21,420 nt of DNA, taken from positions 1 through 21,420 of the forward strand of contig CAZFVY010000119.1 of assembly GCA_964522665.1 (NCBI GenBank), written 5' to 3'. The DNA is from CAZFVY01 sp964522665 (lineage in GTDB: Bacteria; Verrucomicrobiota; Verrucomicrobiia; Limisphaerales; CAZFVY01). The translations under genes were made by a program, and so were the position numbers. Shown in pieces: positions 17,371 through 21,420 of this stretch. A model generated the notes under the pieces. It ran no database searches. It was not told where the DNA came from and worked only from the letters and a program-made list of their open reading frames with translations. Within the stretch, counting starts at the first letter, position 1. Each line of letters begins with the position of its first letter.

Positions 17371-19815
17371 ATGAAACGATCAAAACGATCCAACCAGCCG
17401 AACGCCGCCGGAAAAGCGGGGCGGAGTGACGCCGAATCCAAACGCTCACGGCCGGAGGACGAACGTCCGGCCGACCTTTCTCCGTCTCCCGCCGTTCGGC
17501 AAGGTTGGTGGGCCAAGTATTGCGCGCTGCTGGCGGCTCCGGTCTCCGGGGCATCGCTTGGCGTCTTTCGGATCGGCTTGGGTTTGGTGATGGCTTTGGA
17601 GGCGTGGTCACTCTGCCAGCCAAACGCCGCGGCGATTAGCTCGGGAAACTCGCCCCTGCAGACCTATTATACCGGCACGGACATTCGCTTCCATTTTCCG
17701 TACTCGGGGTTCGACTGGCTGCCCCTGCTGCCCGCCCATTGGATCTACCTGATTGTCGCGCTCCAGGGAATCGCCGGGCTGCTGATGGCGTTGGGCCTGT
17801 TTTATCGCGTGGCGGCGCCGACCGTGTTTCTGTGTTGGGCCTATTTTTTTCTGGTGGAATCGACGCGAACCTATTGGCAAAGCCATTATTATTTGGAATT
17901 GCTCAGTTCGTTTTTGATGATTTGGATGCCGGCGACGCGGCGGTACAGCGTCGCCGCCTGGCTCGGTCGCGGACGCCAGCGACTCCAAACCGTGCCCTTC
18001 TGGCCGGTGTTCTTGTTGCGGGGCCAGCTCGTGATCGCTTATTTTTTTGCCGGGGTGTCGAAGTTGACCAAAGATTGGCTGCTGGACGCGGTTCCAGTGC
18101 GCTGGTTTTTGCGGGAGGAACACGTTACCGCGCGGTACGCCGGACTGTTGAGTCCCGCTCAGTTTGAGCGGTTCCAAAGCGTCGTTCACAGCGCGTGGTT
18201 TGCGTATCTATTGAGCTATACCGGGGTGGTTTTCGATTTGATCGTGGGGTTCCTGTTCTTATTTCGCCGGACCCGCATTTTCGCCCTGCTCTGCATGATC
18301 ATCTTCCATTTCCTCAACCATTTCCTGATTTTCGATGACATCGGCTGGTTTCCGTTGCTCGGGGTCGCCACGGCGTTGATCTTCCTTGATCCTGATTGGC
18401 CCGAGCGGTTCTGGAGTTGGGTTCGACATCCGAGAGTGGCGAAACCCGACTTGGGTTGGCTGGCCGCTGGGGGCATTTTGGCGCCGGGGGTAGGCGCGTC
18501 CCTCGGCTGGAAGCTGAAGGCCAGTCCACCGGGCGCCGGGGCGAACGAAGTTCATCGGCTGGCGAAATGGACCGTGGTCCTGGTTTCGGCCTGGCTTGCC
18601 GGGCAGACTTTCATGCCGATCCGGCGCTTTTTCATGCCGGGCGACAGCCGGTTTTCCTACCAGGGACTCAGCTTCAGTTGGCGGCTCAAAGCGGAGGTGC
18701 GCCGCGCAAAGGCGGCCCAATTCTTCGTCAAGGACGCCGCGGTTATCACCACCGATAAAACGGGGCGGGCGCAAATCGACTGGAATCAGTGGCGCGGAGA
18801 CAAGGTGGTCTATCGCCGGGTCACGTCAGGGCGCATTCAATGGTCGCAGCTGCCGGAGATCATGGTCTTTCTCGAGCCGATTGTCGGTGAGCGCGTCATT
18901 TACAATCCCTACGCGAGTAATCTCCGCAGCGAGGCGGGCGTTCGCGACCGCGTCAGCCGCATTTGGAACGAACTTTACGGGCGCGAGCCGGCGGCGATTC
19001 AGCCGACCATGTCCGTGGCGCAAGCCTTCGACGGCGCCTCCGTAGCCTTGCGTGGCGCCGGCCACCTTGGGGAGGCTTCGACGCTGGCGTCCCTCGTCCC
19101 GTCCGCGAGCCTGCTGCTGCAAGATAAGCGGGATCAACGGGAGGCCACCGATACCTGCGCCAACGCGCGAGCGTTGCTCCATCAGTTTGGCGAACAGAAA
19201 GAGATTTGGCCGGTCGTGCTGCCGTTTGTTGAGCAGATCGATCCGATGTCGCTAGCGACCGAGCTTCACCCGCCGTTTCCGTTTTTTGTGATTGAGGACC
19301 CGCAGTTGTTGGGCGCCTCCAATAAGCTGGTCAATCCGGCGCGTTGGAAGACGGGGGCCTACACCCGTGATGTGCGGGCGGATACGCAAGTCAACGTGGG
19401 GGGCGAGCCGCTGGTCATCCACACGGCGGACGTCGATGTCGCGGCACGGGACGTCATGCCGTTGCTTTGCATTCTCGATTCGGAAGAGAATCGAAAACTG
19501 CCGCCGGTTATTTGGTGGAACAGCTTGAAAGATTTAACCTCTTCCAAACTGATGCACATCAGCAACCAGCCGTTTTATCTCCGGCGTTACGCGCGCCGCG
19601 TCGCCGGACTTTGGGAGAAAGAGTACGGCCGCCGGCCCATCGTGAACGCCTCGACCCGCGTGTCGCTGAATGCGCGCCCTTTTCAGAACTTGGTGGACCC
19701 GGAGGCGGACTTGGCCAGCGTTCCCGTTTCCTGGTTTGGCACAAACCACTGGATCAAGGACTTGGAGACGCCGCGCATCCCCCGGGACGCGGTCGAAATG
19801 AACCCGTACTACTGA
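17371..19815 (+). CDS. HTTM-domain membrane protein, vitamin K-dependent gamma-carboxylase-like, with long C-terminal domain
   Basis: This encodes 814 aa: a hydrophilic basic N-terminus (~50 residues), then an HTTM-type membrane domain to about residue 360 with several helices, one more membrane helix near 400, and a large soluble C-terminal part. Marks shared with vitamin K-dependent gamma-carboxylases are HYYLELLSSFLMIWMPA, YFFAGVSKLTKDWLLD with Lys231 at the position of the catalytic-base lysine of the animal enzyme (Lys218 in human GGCX), and FHFLNHFLIF...LIFLDPDWPERF near 311-345. MPIRRFFMPGDSRFSYQGLSFSWR near 410-440 also fits. The animal enzyme carboxylates glutamate using reduced vitamin K; bacterial homologues are mostly uncharacterised. 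The C-terminal ~370 residues (from about 440) do not match anything I recognise. Location is the inner membrane. The start codon is the first ATG after the divergent spacer. Confidence 0.82.
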   Translation: MKRSKRSNQPNAAGKAGRSDAESKRSRPEDERPADLSPSPAVRQGWWAKYCALLAAPVSGASLGVFRIGLGLVMALEAWSLCQPNAAAISSGNSPLQTYYTGTDIRFHFPYSGFDWLPLLPAHWIYLIVALQGIAGLLMALGLFYRVAAPTVFLCWAYFFLVESTRTYWQSHYYLELLSSFLMIWMPATRRYSVAAWLGRGRQRLQTVPFWPVFLLRGQLVIAYFFAGVSKLTKDWLLDAVPVRWFLREEHVTARYAGLLSPAQFERFQSVVHSAWFAYLLSYTGVVFDLIVGFLFLFRRTRIFALLCMIIFHFLNHFLIFDDIGWFPLLGVATALIFLDPDWPERFWSWVRHPRVAKPDLGWLAAGGILAPGVGASLGWKLKASPPGAGANEVHRLAKWTVVLVSAWLAGQTFMPIRRFFMPGDSRFSYQGLSFSWRLKAEVRRAKAAQFFVKDAAVITTDKTGRAQIDWNQWRGDKVVYRRVTSGRIQWSQLPEIMVFLEPIVGERVIYNPYASNLRSEAGVRDRVSRIWNELYGREPAAIQPTMSVAQAFDGASVALRGAGHLGEASTLASLVPSASLLLQDKRDQREATDTCANARALLHQFGEQKEIWPVVLPFVEQIDPMSLATELHPPFPFFVIEDPQLLGASNKLVNPARWKTGAYTRDVRADTQVNVGGEPLVIHTADVDVAARDVMPLLCILDSEENRKLPPVIWWNSLKDLTSSKLMHISNQPFYLRRYARRVAGLWEKEYGRRPIVNASTRVSLNARPFQNLVDPEADLASVPVSWFGTNHWIKDLETPRIPRDAVEMNPYY

Positions 19816-19872
19816 ACTGGTTCCCAAGTCTCCGCCGACGCCCGCAAGGCGCGTGGTTCTCGGGTTTCTTTT

Positions 19873-19892
19873 CTGATTCTCTTCAGAGTCAG
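19873..19892 (+). terminator. Weak terminator-like hairpin after the HTTM gene
   Basis: CTGATTCT, CTTC, AGAGTCAG forms an 8-bp stem with one G-T pair, 57 bases after the stop, but only CTTTCG follows it. A T-rich run (TTTCTTTT) precedes rather than follows the stem, so termination here is uncertain. Confidence 0.25.
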
Positions 19893-19947
19893 CTTTCGAA
19901 ACGGGTGGCGACGTGGTAGTCTAAACCCGAGTTTGAACCTGAGCCTT

Positions 19948-21420
19948 ATGACTGACCATCGAGAATTGGACGAACCAAAACCGCCGAAACCCGGAGAACG
20001 CTTCCAACTTGATCGCGCCCTGGTGATTGGATTGGCGTTCGGACTCCTCCTGCTCACGTCGGTTTCCGTACTCGCCGACTCAAGTCTGGCAGATCCAGGA
20101 CTCTTGGTGTCGCCGCCGTCTCGACGATTCGGGCCTTCGACTGACTCAGTAACTGGCCGTGTAACGCAATCGCAAGCGCGGTCGCTCACGGAGCAGCTCC
20201 GAGCGGAGCAATACGCGGCGGTTCCGGCTCCGAATGCCGTCGTATCGGCGCATAATCCCGCACATCAAATAGGTCTTTGCTTTGCGCGAGATGGCGTGAC
20301 GCTGACCAACGAGACAGTGGCGGGCCAAGTCCGACTGAAACTCCGAGGGTACGGTTTCGGCGCCGCGCCAATTCACTCCGAGCCAGTTGCGCCAATTTCC
20401 GCGAACGGCCGGATCGAGTATCGGCGCGACGGATTGGTCGAGTGGTATCGCAACGACGAGAACGGAGTGGAGCAGGGGTTCACCCTGACCCGACGACCGG
20501 ACTCGAGCGAGGCGGGCGGGCCATTGCGCGTGGAAGTTGGGTTCGAAACGGAGCTTGCCGCGGTCATGGCCTCCACTGGGCAAGCGTTGAGCTTTCAAGA
20601 TCAGTCGGGCAGGCGGCTCTTTAGTTTCGGTAAGTTATCGGTTGTCGATGCCACGGGGCGCGTGTTGCCGGCGCGAATGGAGATCGCGGTCGAGGCTAAG
20701 GAATTTCCGAGCGGGATGTCTCGATCAGACCGAGACCAAGACGTTGCGACCGCCCCCCGAGCGCGAGTGTCGTTGCTCGTTGACGAGCCGGCGGCGGTCT
20801 ATCCGCTCACTATCGATCCACTCGTCGTCAACGAGCAGGCGATCCTGACCCTCAGCGATGGAGCGGAGAACGAACAGTTTGGCTATACAGTCGCGATCTC
20901 GGGGGACACCGCGATAATTGGAGCGCCGTATCGGCATGAAGCGTTTATTTACATTCGCGGCGGCGCTGGTTGGGTATTACAGACAACGCTTAACCCAGTC
21001 GACGGCGCGGCGGTAGGGTTTGGATCACCCGTCGCGATCTCTGGAGACACCGCCATGGTATGGTCGGGCAGTGGGGAGCGCGTTTTTGTCCGGTCCGGAA
21101 CCAACTGGGTTCAACAGGCCATTCTGCCCCGTCAGAATCTAGCGGCTTCGATCAACGGAGATACCATTCTAGTTCGGGGAACGCTTGATCAACCCGTCAA
21201 TGGCATTTATCAGGATGCCGTGTACGTGTTTGTCCGCCAAGGTACGAATTGGACGCAGCAGACCATCCTCACCGCGGCCGATTGGGTGCAGTATGACGAG
21301 TACGGCTCTTCTACGGCCATTTCCGGGGACACTGCTGTTGTGGCCGCGGACCGCCATAGAGTCGGCGCGACTCCCAACCAAGGTCAGGCGTATGTTTACG
21401 TCCGCGTCGGTGAAATTTGG
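19948..21420 (+). CDS. Exported FG-GAP repeat protein, truncated by the right edge
   Basis: The frame is open from ATG 19948 to the last base of the window (491 codons) with no stop. A hydrophilic N-terminus of ~24 residues precedes a hydrophobic segment (ALVIGLAFGLLLLTSVSVLA), a signal peptide or anchor with likely cleavage after VLA/DS. Residues ~30-290 form a region containing EQYAAVPAPNAVVSAHNPAH and EYRRDGLVEWYRNDENGVEQ that ends in YPLTIDPLV, a lead-in I often see before FG-GAP propellers. From residue ~300 come integrin-type FG-GAP repeats: EQFGYTVAISGDTAIIGAP, VAISGDTAMVW, a diverged SINGDTILV and TAISGDTAVVA, each followed by VFVR...NWVQQ-type strands. These differ from the calcium-loop VCBS repeats of the 7082-9448 protein. 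The function is unknown; a secreted propeller is inferred. The ribosome-binding site is weak. Confidence 0.8.
   Translation, partial: MTDHRELDEPKPPKPGERFQLDRALVIGLAFGLLLLTSVSVLADSSLADPGLLVSPPSRRFGPSTDSVTGRVTQSQARSLTEQLRAEQYAAVPAPNAVVSAHNPAHQIGLCFARDGVTLTNETVAGQVRLKLRGYGFGAAPIHSEPVAPISANGRIEYRRDGLVEWYRNDENGVEQGFTLTRRPDSSEAGGPLRVEVGFETELAAVMASTGQALSFQDQSGRRLFSFGKLSVVDATGRVLPARMEIAVEAKEFPSGMSRSDRDQDVATAPRARVSLLVDEPAAVYPLTIDPLVVNEQAILTLSDGAENEQFGYTVAISGDTAIIGAPYRHEAFIYIRGGAGWVLQTTLNPVDGAAVGFGSPVAISGDTAMVWSGSGERVFVRSGTNWVQQAILPRQNLAASINGDTILVRGTLDQPVNGIYQDAVYVFVRQGTNWTQQTILTAADWVQYDEYGSSTAISGDTAVVAADRHRVGATPNQGQAYVYVRVGEIW

Overview
The window looks like a scaffold from an uncultured member of the Verrucomicrobiota, probably of the Pedosphaeraceae/Limisphaerales type. 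This is an inference from gene content and style. GC is moderately high (about 60-64% where counted). There are large secreted multidomain proteins (PA14, immunoglobulin-like and FG-GAP/VCBS), and one ends in the '...GPW...V.GA.SP...FYRL' tail that I associate with verrucomicrobial exported proteins. A DUF2339 membrane protein and an HTTM-type membrane protein are also present. The ten Ns at 14422-14431 show that this is a draft assembly.

Left edge (1-987). The first ~430 bases are about 73% GC and carry the start of a small lipoprotein gene that looks myxobacterial. At about 425-440 the sequence changes abruptly to ~64% GC and to the 3' part of an unrelated minus-strand gene for an exported protein. 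Both genes are cut at the same point, which is best explained as a chimeric join.

1223-3486. Three plus-strand genes are tightly packed: a ~124-aa protein of unknown function, a 381-aa protein resembling the DUF6575 group (ATGA overlap with the first), and a HAD-superfamily hydrolase of haloacid-dehalogenase type (6-bp gap). The first two form a translationally coupled pair of unknown role and are the most likely place for an undescribed system.

3820-9448. A 1037-aa DUF2339 multi-pass membrane protein is followed by a secreted protein with eleven calcium-loop FG-GAP/VCBS motifs, probably a beta-propeller.

9449-14690. A ~900-bp gene-free stretch holds a conspicuous long inverted repeat. It precedes a ~1420-aa secreted protein built from three tandem PA14 + Ig-like + Big-type modules and a fourth PA14-like unit. 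The coding sequence is broken by the assembly gap and ends at a textbook intrinsic terminator.

14691-21420. A spacer with a REP-like GC-rich palindrome is followed by recG on the minus strand. Divergent from recG is an 814-aa HTTM/vitamin-K-dependent-carboxylase-like membrane protein. The window ends inside an exported FG-GAP protein that runs off the right edge.

I found no tRNA, rRNA, CRISPR array, transposase, phage gene or biosynthetic cluster. Apart from recG and the HAD enzyme, most genes encode cell-envelope or secreted proteins. No shared pathway links the separate blocks.
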